Shown: positions 47,474-60,015 of the stretch, one piece after another
Layout of the letters: each line of letters begins with the position of its first letter
Position numbering within the stretch: the first letter of the stretch is position 1
Origin: Panaeolus papilionaceus
Lineage: Eukaryota > Basidiomycota > Agaricomycetes > Agaricales
Assembly: GCA_015501605.1 (NCBI GenBank)
Contig: JADNRZ010000035.1
Span: forward strand, 248,001-312,000
Length of the DNA: 64,000 nucleotides
Reading direction: 5' to 3'
The notes under the pieces: generated by a model
What the model was told of the DNA's origin: nothing
Databases searched by the model: none
The model's input: the letters and a program-made list of their open reading frames with translations, nothing else
Made by a program: the position numbers and the translations under genes

Positions 47474-47894
47474 CCAGCCAAAATTGCAGCATAGCTAACC
47501 AGGCGGTTTGATAATTTAGGACACACACAGAAGCGTGATTAATAGCTCAGAAGGAATGGTGAATAGGGCGAAATCTAACGGACCATCTTTTGATCTGACA
47601 AAGAAGATGGTGTAATAGGTGAAAGGAACAGGAAGGAGAAGAACAAGATGTCCGGTTCGCAGTCAGAAAGGTTAGTGAGGATGATGGGAGAAAGGAAACA
47701 GCATTTAACTCTCGTGGGCGTCTGAGTAGTACCCTCCCACCTCGTGGCGCTTAATAATAATTCTGGCTGTCAAATCCATTTTGTCGGTGATTTCAACATC
47801 ACGACATACGTTTTCTCTGGGTCATGCGTCGTGTGTGTTGAATCAATGCTAGAAACTCAGCATAATTTTCTTTTAGTTATTAATTTGATCAGCA
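47474..47894. other. Upstream region of H, nothing recognised
   Basis: No gene or repeat was recognised. It probably carries the promoter of the minus-strand gene H. Confidence 0.35.
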
Positions 47895-47898
47895 CCAC

Positions 47899-48600
47899 TG
47901 ATGAGCAGCGCGCTCACCTGAACCCGTAACCCACCTTTTTCGCTTTTTCACCATCACGCACGCACGCACGCGCTCCTAATCACGACGCTTACCCATCCCG
48001 GTCATCACGGCTTCATCACCAACTCACGGCGCTATCGTATAACTACAAGCGTCGCTCGTTAGCATACCATCAGCCGCCACAACACCAAACAGGATGGCCC
48101 CGACCACCGTACCTTACAACCACGCACCTCATGATGCGTGCGGGCGTTAAGTCCGTTTACTTCATCATTTTCGTTAACATTTACCCTCCTTTTTATATTC
48201 CAACTCCCGTTTCCCCTCACTTCACCCCTCCTCTTTACCATTTATAGTTTATTTCTTTTGTTTCAAATCCTTTCTTGTGCGCTGCGGCGCTTTCTTAATT
48301 CGTTTCAAACCCCCCTAGTTAGTAGTATAGCTCAGATTCGAGCTTGTACATAGTCTAGGAGGCTTCGTAAAAATACAACAGCTAATTTTATGCCCACTTT
48401 TCGGACCTTTAAGTCAAAGCTTACATCTCAGTCTTAGGAAGCGTCGCCTGCTTCATCTACAGTCTTACTCTATCGTTACGAAGGCCAAGTCAACTACGGA
48501 AACACCCACACGCACCCTCAGAACGACCTCTGCGACTTTGACCTCACATCGGTCATCGAGTGTGTAGTTTCACGCACTTGAAAGCGTCGCGCGCACATCA
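47899..48600. mobile_element. Solo LTR-like element, copy 1 (702 bp, 4-bp TSD)
   Basis: Begins TGATGAGCAGCGCGCTCACC and ends GCGCGCACATCA, i.e. 5'-TG…CA-3' with TGATG/CATCA inverted ends. It is flanked by the direct repeat CCAC (47895-47898 and 48601-48604). A second copy in the same orientation lies at 60331-61033. Internal features such as CA-repeat-like ACGCACGC and a pyrimidine-rich middle fit a retrotransposon LTR. No gag-pol sequence lies next to it. Confidence 0.75.
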
Positions 48601-48604
48601 CCAC

Positions 48605-50310
48605 GAGTTCAAGTTGAGCTCGAGGTTTTTCCAGCTCGAGTCTGGTGAATTTCATCAATCACGTGGTCCCAAGTCGTCAACTCTCCTGCAGCTGGGCTTT
48701 CGACGCTCGTCGCGTCCTTGTTCATTTCATCATCCACCAATACATAGGCTTTTTTCGCTCGGCGTTTGTGGGATACCTTTTACTTCCGATGTCTCAGAGA
48801 CTCGCTCAGTCAGACCCCCGCTGCGACATGCCGACTCCGACCATGAGTCTAATTTATGGAGAAGTTCGACGTAATCATATTTGCTCTTTTTTTCAGGGAG
48901 TGGCCTCGTATACTCTACACTCTGCGATACAAAATACCAAAATGTAACACCACCGCCGGATTTCTCCTGGGGTTGCAATGGGCGGTAGACTACTGCCGGT
49001 AGGTCGCGGTCTGCTTAGCACATCCCCAAAGTCTCGGGAAAGATTTCTCTGCTACCTTATACAGATTAGAAGATGTACTATTATTCCATGCCCCTTTTGC
49101 TGTGTTGTGTTCACCGCTTCACATTCAGCGGTACAAAAAGGCTCTGACACGAACAAGCCCAAACCTCGCGTCGTTTCGATATTCCTATAGCAAGCTTTCA
49201 AGTTCAACCAAGATGTCATCACTAATACTATATATTTTTTCACATTGCACTCATAATAGAATGCTGAGAATTATATCAGTGCCCCATCGCATTCAAATAT
49301 CTCGGCTAACGTGGCGATGCTACTCAACGTTAACACATATACGGGACAGATGGCGTATACCCAATGCTCTATATTGATACTAGATGCATGAAAGGTTCAA
49401 TGGTGGAGTAAAAAGAATATTAGATTGTTCTTATTTTCTCTTCTCCGAGCGTCGCATGGGTACGAGATGTACAAAAAATGTACGAGCGTCTGCAATTCTA
49501 GCCTTACAAATCTTCCATGATACTTGACGCTAGGGATACTGCTCAAGCCCAAAAAAGACTAAGATCCTCTTGAGAAGTACATATAAGCACAAGCAAACCT
49601 TGTCAGATTGCTCAAGAATAGAAATTCACCCTTCAGCACTTCAGCTCCCATTGCAGTAGATCCATCAAATAGTCATGTTTTACAGAGGCCCGCTGCGGTC
49701 AGCCTGAGCGGTTTCACGCGTGGTAACTCGGAACTAACTGGGAAACACACATTTTCTTCTAGGTCTTCTTGTTGCTGTCATCGTAGCATGTGTTATTCAG
49801 ATCATCGGGATTGACTTTTCTGACGCCAACTGCATCTGGAAGAACGAAGCCAATCATGTGCGTGTGACGCGCTTGAGTGTGAAAACAACGCCCAAGGATT
49901 GGTGTCAGGTCAACGAGCTGCTGAGTCGCTCTTAGGGTGCGGGTTGAGTTTCTGTCGTTGTCAGAGTTTTCTGAGTACGAGAAACAAAGCTAGAGATCAA
50001 AGGACGACGCTGAGTGATGCTAAGACGAAAGTACAACGCTTAGAGATCAAAAAGGTGGGGGAAAAATTTGGGTGCTCAATATCATGAAGACCAAAATAAT
50101 AAGTACAAAATGCGAGCAATGAACTAAACCACCGACTACGGGACTATCAAACAACTCATTCCCCAGTTATGAATGAGAATTCGAATTTCGAATACAGAAA
50201 AATAAATATTGTAGCCTGAGCTAAAGTTTAATTTTGGTTCCCAAAACCACGACAATCATGTAACAACCGGAGGAAAATTCAAAATACATCGTATGAGAAC
50301 TACATTGGTT
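48605..50310. other. Intergenic stretch, nothing recognised
   Basis: Open frames up to 104 codons occur on the plus strand (48560-48947), partly inside the LTR-like element, without motifs or consistent splice sites. No repeat partner was noticed. Confidence 0.4.
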
Positions 50311-51740
50311 TTACGACGTAGCCTGTTTAAGATAATATTTCGCCGTCTCCGTCAGAGTGAACGCTGCCCGGCCAGCAGTTGTTCTCGGCAACGCGATATT
50401 TTTGTCCACAATCTCCTTTTGCAGCTGTAATACTATCTTACCGTGAGGCCCCGTGCGATGTAACACGCCCACCTCCTCCTCCATCTGTGTCTTTATCTCA
50501 TCGTGAGCCATCGCTTGCTGTAATAAACCGGAAACCACCAGTTGCGCCGTTGTCTGTCCTGAATCACGCGTGGTGCAATCGTAGCGGGCGACGAGCGCAC
50601 GGTCTTTTCGCTGAAGGAACGTAGCCCAAGCGTTCTTCATCAGCTCATCTTCTTTAAGCCCGGCGGCAGCAATCGCGTCCTTATGGATATCGCTCCACAT
50701 CGTCGTAACCAGCGCCAGCCTTTGGAACCCAGTTCCGCCATAAATCTTGCGAGTTAAGTTGAGGGTGCTCGACGTTCCGGCGTCGAATCTGATGTCGGAA
50801 ATGCGGTGCAGGTAGATAAGGCCGTTGAGAAGCCTCCCATTTCTGTACCTATTCCGAGCCACGAATAGGGGGTTTCAACAGCTTGTCCAGATGACATATG
50901 GTTGGTTCACCTACGTAGTAGTCAACCATTCCGCAATGATCGTCAACACCACCGCGTCTGACCTATTGGAATCGTCAAACCCTGGCGTGTCGACAAGCAC
51001 GATACGCCCAACACCGGGAAGCGTGATAGTTTCTGTCTCCACAGACTGCGTTCCTGAGCTAAGATCATGATGCGCACGATCTGTTTGATAGGAAGCTGTG
51101 AGGGATTGAATGAACTGAGATTAAAAGTAGGGAACGTGAGCGCTGGTCTGAGACTCAGTTGTTCTTTCAGTTAACTAACCGACGTTTTTCCGACTCCTGT
51201 GGGGCCCATAACGCTGTTCACTTGCGTTAGGACACTGGACGTGAAGGCAATATGGGTCGCAATAAAGCACCTACGCGATGATAATATCATGGTCATCCTC
51301 ACGCTTCTCTCCAACGTGTGAGGTGGGAGACAGTAGTGCGACAGTATTCGGATTCGACTTCACCTGATCAGGTACGCTGATCTGGGGATCGGTGGCGCCA
51401 TCTTCTTTTGGGCCTCCCGTATCTTCAAACTTATCGTTTCCAGACCTCCCGATCAGCGAGTGCGCCGCGCTATGAAACAGGATCTCGTCAACCCCTCAAC
51501 CCGATCAAACCATCAGAATTCATACTCACGCCACAGCTCCTGTTGCTGATTCACTGATTGATGGACGGTCACTCGCTGTACTATCCCTCCTGGATTCATC
51601 CTTCGCATCGTTGCTTTTTGAGCTTGATGTAAACTTGTCGAGGAACTTCCATCGTCGCTTGGTCTACGCATCAACGAATGAGTTTGAGCGCTCTTTGTAT
51701 TGATGGACATGAATGAAACCAGAACGTGCCTCTTTTGATT
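50311..51740 (-). CDS. GTPase paralogue I, relative of H
   Basis: Exons 50311-50848, 50915-51114 and 51180-51213 (34-nt P-loop exon) join in phase. G1 is VMGPTGVGKTS, then FIQSLTASYQTDRAHHDLSS, G3 IVLVDTPGFDDSN, NGLIYLHRISDIRFDAG and the G4 position LVTTMWSDI. The C-terminal domain carries an insert of about 20 residues (EEEVGVLHRTGPHG) before LPRTTAGRAAFTLTETAKYY. Upstream exons are about 51279-51470 (…SPTSHVGEKREDDHDIIIA) and a Ser-rich exon near 51530-51735. In the latter, the frame that joins downstream has a TAG near 51664, so the start may lie below it or the N-terminus may be damaged. Confidence 0.75.
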
Positions 51741-53603
51741 CAGACATTCCACGTAGAAGTGAACAAATCAAAGTCCTCTCTGAGCTAAAGTAAGAGGACG
51801 CAGAAAATCTCGTCCAATGTTAATGTTGTAGACGAGGGGGTGTAGGTTGGTGGGTAACTTTGAATCCTCCACGAGGGGCGTGATCATGGCACTCAAGGCA
51901 ATCTCCGCTGTCACTTTATACCTGTGTCTGTCCAATTCAAAGTTGCAGTTTAAGGGCTGAGAGAGTTGGAAGAGTGAGAGGTCAGGTGTCAGAGGCGCTA
52001 CCGGTGATTGACGCTCCTAAAAGGCAGGCGTGGCAGCCAATCACACCAGCGGCGTCACACGTCAGTAAAACCTACGTTCCTCGATGGACCCGGAGAGTAG
52101 TGCTTGTATCCGGAATTTAAAATTTAGAAACAATACAGCCAATGTGGTGTCCGAGTCGTGAACACGCCGGAATCAAGCTGGAACCACTCCCTCACTCAGT
52201 GTGCGGGAGCAATATATGTTCGTCGTTTTACACCAGATAATGCGGTTCTTCGAAACAAAAGACTATTATTTAAGCTCAAGCTCAAAGACTCATATCACTG
52301 TAGATAATATTTGCAATCTATGTGAAGAATCAGCTATATGTACGGTTCGTGGACGAATGCGCAGGCTTAATAGGGGCCCATGACGTCATAGCTAGTCCCA
52401 AGTCGTCCTCGTTCTCGTTCTCGTTCTCGCTCTGTTTGTGCTTGATAAATCAAATCCCACCACATTCACCACACTTCTGATAAACGCATCGTGCACCGAA
52501 ATTGGGCTGAACCACACCCTGACAAAAAGAGAGGTCGACTCCAAGCGAGCTCAATTTGCCTGCGCACATCGCGCTTTGTAGTAACATCCTCCTTACTCTT
52601 TAAACTCGAGTCTACAAAAATACCCCTAGAGGCCAAGCCAGGCATCACAGATGTGGAGATACACCTCCGACCCTGGACCCCTCAGTGTCCAACCGTAATC
52701 TCCACATCTAAGTCATACGCACTCATATCTCCGAGCTCCACGTCGAGGGTGGATATCTAAATAAAAGAAACATTATACCTTAATCTAAGTAGGTACGTCA
52801 ACGATCAAGGCAATCTGAACTCCAATCTGAATATAAACCTCAGGGCGGTCGAAAGTCCGGGTGGAGCGCTGTGGAGAAATTTTAGATGGGCGCCCTAAAT
52901 CGGACAGAGATACCGAAAATATTAGACGACAGGCTCCTCGTAAAGAATTTTTTTTTAAAAGCATCAGACAGAACGATTCGAGAGACAGATTGATTGATCA
53001 TGCATCAACAGATAGCTCGAATAAACATATTTTTAGAGTACAGTGAAGTCACAGTGGTGGTGGGGTTGACCCAGACGTGGACACTACACGCCAAGACGGG
53101 GTGCCAACGTCGACAGTGGTGGGGTCGGAGAAGGTGGGTGGAGTTCAGACATTCAGATTGGAACTGTGGCTCGTCTCGTCATGAGTTGTGGATTGGGAAT
53201 GAAGACGAGGGATGAGAGTTTTGTATGATGGGCAAGGACAGCAGAGGGAGATAAATATGACGGTGCATGTTGTATTGGGGAAAGAACGAAATTGGGATAT
53301 TTTAAATATACATTTGACAAATCGTCCAAATACCAAAAGGAAATCGAAAAGAGAACACAAGTCGTTGAACTAAGTACCGAGATTAAGAATTTGAACTATC
53401 AAATACCGAATTATCCGAGTGAAGTAGATATCATAGCAGTAGAGTCAAAAACCGATAAAGGAAAAGGAAAAAAAGGGGAATTATGGGCTGAGATACGAAG
53501 AGATAAAGTAAAGCCTAACATAAAACGTCAGGGGTACAAGATAAACCACTAACAAACCTAAGAGAAAGAAAGATCGCAATATTCACATTGGCATAACACC
53601 CAA
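51741..53603. other. Intergenic stretch, nothing recognised
   Basis: No gene was recognised in about 1.9 kb. 52410-52440 is a simple run (gttctcgttctcgttctcg). The 3' end holds the trailer of the minus-strand Ser/Pro-rich gene. Confidence 0.4.
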
Positions 53604-55153
53604 TTACTTCGCCACAACAACCCTCCCCTGCGTCCCCGTCGCAAACCCACCCAACCGCTCCTCCAACCCCATACCCAACCCCTCGCGTTCCCATTCTCCT
53701 CCCATATTATCCAACAACGCAATACTATCCTTCAACCCCGGGTGCGTGAGCCCTCCCACCGGGCCTCCGACCGCACTCGCGTGGTTCGAGTTAATGGACA
53801 TGGTACCCGATACATTCCTAATGCTCGGCGTAGCACCCGAATGAGAGCTAAGCGTGTGTGGAAGCGAGATAGGGGACGAGAGCGGCGATCCGGTAGTGGA
53901 AGCTGCGCGGCTTGCGTTGGTGGAAAGAGCGACGCCGACCATGGTGACGGTGGGGATGTGTGGAGGGGGTTCCATACTGGATGCGTGAGAGGTGAGGGAG
54001 GAGAGAGGCTGGGTCGTTGAGGGTGTGCTGGAGAGGAGGTCGGTGTACGACATGAATGAGAGCCGTTTCTTGGGGCCGTGAGCAGGGGAAGGGGGGTGAG
54101 ATAGGGATGTGGGGGACGTGGCAGGGGCATGGGTACTTGACGTGGAATGTGAGATGCTCATTGGGATGAGCGAGGGCGAATGATGCTGGGATGGTGAGAT
54201 GGAGCGTGCGCGGCTCGCGGGTGATCCGACGGATGGTGAGCGGGATGAGATAGAGTGGGCCTTGGGTGGCGATGAGGATGTTGGGATATTATTCGCCGCT
54301 TCCATGCTCAGTCCTAAACTGGGCTGTTGAGATGATTGATGTGGAACGGGGATGGACAGGTTGAGAGGCTGTAGCTGTTGACCGGCTGCACCAGATGTCG
54401 AAGAAGTACTCGCAATCCTCATCCCAAGAGGGCTCGGGCTGCGACTTCTCAAGCTACCAATGGGAGAAGCAAAGCCACTGCTCCTCCCATTGGCGTTTCC
54501 GGTGCCAGTAGATGGGAACCCAAGACCGAGGCTGAGTCCAAGCCCGAGAGAATCGCCACTCATCTCCAATGATGATGCGCTGAGGCTGAGTGGAGCCACG
54601 ACCGCAACTTGATCTTCTGCATCATCCATCGTAGCAAGGACAGAGGCTGCGCTGTCTAGAACTGACGGCACAGATTGATCCAGTTGGCCTGAATGCTTGG
54701 CGCGAGGAATACGATGTGGGTTGGGTGGGTTGTGGAGAGTCGAGGGTGGGGAAGGCGGGATGATGGGTTCAATGTCGCGCTCAAAGATTGCGGACGACGA
54801 AGAGTGGCTGTTCATGAAAATCACCCAAAATAAGGTCAGTAACCAGGATTGAATGATTTGTTGGGATGGATACGTACATGGATGTGGGTGATGATGGGAT
54901 AGAGGCGGCAACTTTGAGGTCTGTCGACCTGTAATGCTGAGAAAGTCTATTCGACGACTTTGTATGGTGGCTGTCTCTTGTTGGCGAGGATAACACCCCA
55001 CTGGATGTCATATGTCGTAAGTCGATGGGAGGAGGTGACGACGGGGATGTTGCTACTCAACCAAAGGTCAACTCGTCAACAATTCAGTTCATTCAACATA
55101 AAATAAGACTCACGACGAAGAGAATCAGGAGACGAGGTAATTGTTGTCGGCAT
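53604..55153 (-). CDS. Ser/Pro-rich, probably disordered protein of unknown function
   Basis: Three exons, 55114-55153, 54878-55052 and 53604-54807, make 1419 nt (472 residues). The protein starts MPTTITSSPDSLR and is low-complexity throughout, rich in Ser, Pro, Thr and Gly, with SPS-type sites (RSRSPSPLG; SRARSISPS) that could be phosphorylated. Two short ordered-looking blocks stand out: KKRLSFMSYTDLLSSTP (about residues 325-341) and, near the C-terminus, DSIALLDNMGGEWEREGLG. These suggest conserved docking motifs. GC content is higher than in the neighbouring GTPases. I recall similar hypothetical proteins in agaricomycetes but no known role. Confidence 0.75.
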
Positions 55154-57483
55154 TTTACTCGATTTTTATAATAATTTCCGTTATTCTGGTCGTTGTTGGT
55201 CGTAGACTGGAGTGGTGTTGGTTGAGAAGAAAAAGGAACACTGGTTGAAAAGGGAGATGATGCTCTAATAAAAGTCGCGTGACGCGCACGTTGTCAGACT
55301 TGATTTGTCCACCCGTTCTCATGACGTAATGGTATCCCTCTAAAGACGGCTGCCTCTCCTGTCGTCCTGCCACTTTTAGCCGATGCCTGTTTCTTTCTTT
55401 CGACATTCCCTATTGTTCATGTCCTTCATCTCCGCTTTCAAACATCATTCTAAACCCTGAATACATGGTCTAAGATCCACTTCTTGTTCCATAACTTGCC
55501 TTTGTGCTGCCTGTTTTGCGTCGTTCGATTATTAGGAACGCCTTGCTTGGTGAGCTGCTTGCTGTGCTGTGCGGTCTTGGACGACAACATCGGAGCGGAA
55601 CATGTCCCCTCCCCGACGGATCATGTATATGACCGAGAAAAAGGGTCGTGATACATTCAAAGTCTCGCTCATCACTCCGGATGAATACTACTTCGGGCAC
55701 AGCATAAGCAGGACCAAGCCGTATCGGTCACCGACCAGCGTTCGCAGGTTTACATAGTGAGCGGGCTTGGTAAGTCTAATATCGGTATAATAATGCTTTT
55801 CTTCCACAGTCCTCTCCCCTTGTTTCATTTTCATACCCCGTTTTCAACGGGAACCCTGCATACGATCATTCCTAGTAAGTACTGCTATGTATCAGAACCT
55901 AGCGGGGTGCCACCACCCGAACTGCAGGCGTAGGTGAGAGCCTAATGTAACGTAACGAAATGCAATGCAATTTAAAGACAGCAGCAGTACAAACGTTCGC
56001 GTTCCCTCCTTATCTCTCTCCTCATATGACCCCCAATCTTCTTTCACCGAGCCAATTCTGCATATCAGGCTCACGGACTGCGCTCGGCCGGAACCTCGTT
56101 TGTCTATCGTGGTATCATTCCTGGATCAATTCTCTCACATTGACCCGATGTTCATTTATTCTGGATGATCCTAGGAAGACTCTAGTCATGTATAGTGGGT
56201 ATCGTATTCAAATTTGGACGAGAGATAAGACTGCACATATCACATCGTGATGGTGCACTGCGGTCTATTTAAGTCCAGAATAGAGTTGGAGTAAAGATAG
56301 GAAACATGGACCGTCGGAGGCGTGCATGATTCAAAGATGACTGACTTTGACAGACTGTTTGTCTCCGGTATTATGCCTTGCCTTGTATTGCATTGAATTC
56401 AGTTAATCAGTCGTTGTCTGTCATCGATCATAATACGATCACTCGATAAGTCAAGACCAGTCAGCAATCGAGGCGTCGTCAGGGTAAAGGTCCTCCCATA
56501 CATGAGTCTGAACAAGGATGAACATTAACAAGTTCTTCGAGCAAATTATAAAAGATGCATAACGAGAACAAAGAAAGAGCGCAACTACAGGACTGGGTTT
56601 ACCTGAGTTTTGATTCTTGAAACATGGCTTCCATATTGTAAGGTCAAATAGCGAACGGCGGAAAGTGCGTAGACTAAACGTCCATCCTGAACTGTCGATG
56701 AGCGCAACATCAGTATCCCCTCGTCTTTTGCATTTTCAATACTTTTCTTTTCCTCTCATTTCTTATCAGCGCATCATTCACGCGTCCCGCGCTCACGGTT
56801 TCCCGATTTGTACCAGCGTCGTATCTCTTCTTCATCTTATGTTGCCTCTCACACTTGTCAATCCCTCAGCATTATTCTATCCCTCCAAAGGCCTTGAACT
56901 GACGCCGGTCTTGGGGTGATGTCATCACCGGAGTTGCAGGAATGGCACACAAATCAACGTGCTTTTGTATTTTTATTTATTATATACACGTTCTCAGAAT
57001 CTCTCTGTTTCAGTCTGTGAGATAAAGTCACAAGACACAGGCCCAAAGAATGAATACGCATAGAACTGATGTCAATGGAAACCCTTATATGTCTCTTAAA
57101 TAAAAGATAAGTTGTGGGATAATGGACTTTTGACCCCTCGCTCATGGCAGCGGCGGGGGTACCCAAGGACAGATCTCCCAATGCGCGCATCAACGCCAAC
57201 GGGTGAGCTGATTAATCGCCATGAGGAATGCAGGTTCTCAGGCTCTTGAAACTGATATTTGCCCTGGATGACTGAAACCGCGCTTCACTCTCGACCACCA
57301 CGTTCAAGAATAATTGTTCCCATACCCTATAATGTCGACTACGCCGAAGTATTCTCATCTCAAAATATTGGGTAGTTTGCACATTGCGCCAAAAAATCCC
57401 CAAGATTTTCTAGGAATGGACGTAGTCCTTGCAATGTATGTAGATATGGAAGCTCTAGTAGGACACTAGGACTGATTCCGGCG
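55154..57483. other. Intergenic stretch, no gene supported
   Basis: Frames at 55569-55757 (MYMTEKKGRDTFKVSL) and 56617-56919 are the longest that look protein-like, but neither extends through splice sites or shows a family motif. The stretch separates the Ser/Pro-rich gene from the J/K GTPase pair. Confidence 0.4.
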
Positions 57484-58574
57484 ATGATTGCATGTCCCAG
57501 TCTTTTCGGGACGACAGGTGTTGGGAAAAGTGCCGTGAGCAGTCATATTCTAACCCTTGTGGGATGACGGAATGCTTATCTTCCTCGCTACGTAGTTTGT
57601 GGAAGCGATCTGCCCGGATCAGGGTTTAGGCATATCCAAGGACGGGCTAGAATCTGTGACCCAGACGACAATCTTGTACAGCGTCGATAATTTGGAACAC
57701 TCTAACCGTCCAATCATCATCATGGATACCCCTGGATTTCGTGACCTCAGACTATCAGAGAGTAGGATCACTCAAATGATAAAAAAATCAGTCCAATCTC
57801 TCCAGTGCGTAAATCTCTAGGATCATTGACCAGTTTACCGCTTACATGAATGGTGGTTCATGTTAGTGAAACCACCCGAAGTGTTGCAGTGACGATCCTC
57901 TATTTGGACTCCATCGACGTAATTCGTTTAGCTGGCTCAAGGCGTACCCTAGTTCAACTTCTAGACGAGTACCAAAAAGCGCTGGGTGTGAAGGAGGTGC
58001 TTATTGTCTCGACGATGTGGAATCAGATTAGCACGCCAAAACGTTTGGTTAATGCACAACAGCGGTTCGCCGAAATGCAAAGATCTTCAGTATGTGTTTG
58101 GAGGTAAATATGGGTGTCTGTGTATCTTTGACGCATCGATAGACTCCTCGGAAGGTTTTCAGATTTGACCCTACGAGGGATTCAGCTTTAGATATCATCG
58201 ACAACATTTCCCCTGAGGTGTTCAGGCCTGGTTGGGCAGGGACAGATGCAGTCGATGTTCAACACCCGTCCTTGCTTCGGGATGGTTTACTTGATCGTAT
58301 TGCCATGGTACAACAGCAGCTCAATGTCTTGATGGACGATAAGCATGCTGCCCTGACACCCGCAAACGAAAATTCACAATTGCTGATGGCCATCCATCGT
58401 GATAGCCAGGCAGTGATGCTTACTCTGCAATCATTTTATGACGACCTCTATTTCATTGATCCGGAGGGCTTAAGGTCACTTTTAGGGATTGCTCCCCTAG
58501 CTTCCGGACCCTCGGAATCACGCCCCATTTACTTCATTTCGCGCTTCAAGCGCCTATTACGAATGTTCAAATAG
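57484..58574 (+). CDS. Divergent GTPase paralogue J, four exons
   Basis: Exons 57484-57534, 57596-57804, 57867-58089 and 58143-58574 total 915 nt (304 residues). The protein starts MIACPSLFGTTGVGKSA, so the P-loop is almost at the N-terminus and, unlike in the other copies, shares the first exon with the start codon. G3 is IIIMDTPGFRDLR. The G4 position is VSTMWNQIS. The C-terminus is helical (LLDRIAMVQQQLNVLMDDKH) and ends SRFKRLLRMFK. The G1 motif ends in Ala rather than Ser/Thr, which may weaken Mg2+ binding (family knowledge). J and K form a separate tandem pair. Confidence 0.8.
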
Positions 58575-58800
58575 CCGGTTGGAATTTCTATAAATACGTA
58601 CCTACGCAACTGTACTTAGCGCAATACTTCCTCGTGATTGTCACGGCAAATGTCAAAGAATTTGTGGAAGGCGACGCATGTCACAGCCTTGCAGCGTGTG
58701 CCTCTAAAAGCATGAGGCACGGCACTTGCCTCCTCCATCGATGTCCAACGCTCACAGTTACAACCGGCTTAAAGTTAATGGGTCATTAAGTGCCATTACT

Positions 58801-60015
58801 ATGAGACCGGAAGAAATGCGAGGGCAGAGCGTGCGCATCATCATGTGTGTTCTTCATCATAATCATTAATAAAGTAATTCCTGGGAATAAAACCTACTGA
58901 TTCGTTTGATTTGCTAGTCTCCTGGGCATGATCGGTGCCGGCAAGAGTACAGTGAGACACACTTTGTTCTCATACTCAGCCACAGGCGCTGATTGATCAT
59001 TTTTGATCCCCGAAATCTCTAGTTTATTGAGAACGTATCGCCAGGGAAATCTTTAGATATTGCCGGTGACACGCTCTATAGTGTCACTCACAATGCGACT
59101 CTCTACAAGATACAAAACTTGCTTCACTGGGACAATCAGGTTGTTATTATGGATACGCCCGGGTTTTTGGACCCCGATATGTCAGAAGGCAAGATCATAG
59201 CCATGATCCAACAGCAGCTCGATGCTATCAGGTGAGCGTTGATTTTATCAGTCATTTTCCTCCCCTGACCAGCAACAATTTTCGACATATCGCCAGAAAA
59301 GCGGCCGATAGTGTTGTTGCCTCTATTCTTTACCTTCATCCCATCAATGAGATCCGTATGTGTAGGTCGAGATGGGAGTCTATACGTCTTCTACGCGCGG
59401 TATCAGCATCGCTTGGCTCGCGAACAATCAATCTCATCACATCTCGGTGGAATCTGGTCCCGGTTGGGAAGATTGGGCAAGCCAACAAAAGATTCGAAAG
59501 TCTGAATTTCGAACTTTTCAAGGTATCTATTTTAAAAAAGCATGGGTTATTTACTCTAAACTCCTTTTTAATAGAACGCGGGAAACATGTACATCAACGT
59601 CATGAAATTCGAAGCCACCCTAGAGTCGTGCCTATCGATCCTTGAAAAGGCTTGGGTGACATGGAATGAGGATGAAAAACTGGCGGAAATCGTCGATGTC
59701 GAATACAAGTCTCTCGTTTGCGAAGCACTACTTGAACGTATCGACCGCGCTCAGCTGGACGTTGAGAGACTTGCCGAAGACAAAAGCCACGCGAAGGCTA
59801 CTAAAGATCGACTACTGCTAAAGACGGTCCGTCGAAAAGAGCAACGTATACTCTCCAATCTTGAAGAATTCTCCAATGAGCTTTTCGATATCAATCCAGA
59901 CGCCTACAGAGCCAGATTTCCTGGAGTTCGTCTACCCATTCGCCATACACTCTTGGGATCAACCGTCAACTTCATCAAAACTCCCCTATCAAGAACGTTT
60001 GGGCGTTTTATGTAG
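58801..60015 (+). CDS. Divergent GTPase paralogue K, five exons
   Basis: Exons 58801-58844, 58918-58951 (34-nt P-loop exon), 59023-59231, 59297-59522 and 59575-60015 total 954 nt (317 residues). The start MRPEEMRGQSVRIIILLG runs into G1 GMIGAGKST. G3 is VVIMDTPGFLDPD. SILYLHPINEIRM follows, with the G4 position ITSRWNLV. Exon sizes 44, 34 and 226 nt equal those of paralogue F, showing common gene structure despite low sequence identity. The C-terminal half (LLERIDRAQLDVERLAEDKS) is a probable coiled coil. No defect was seen. Confidence 0.82.
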
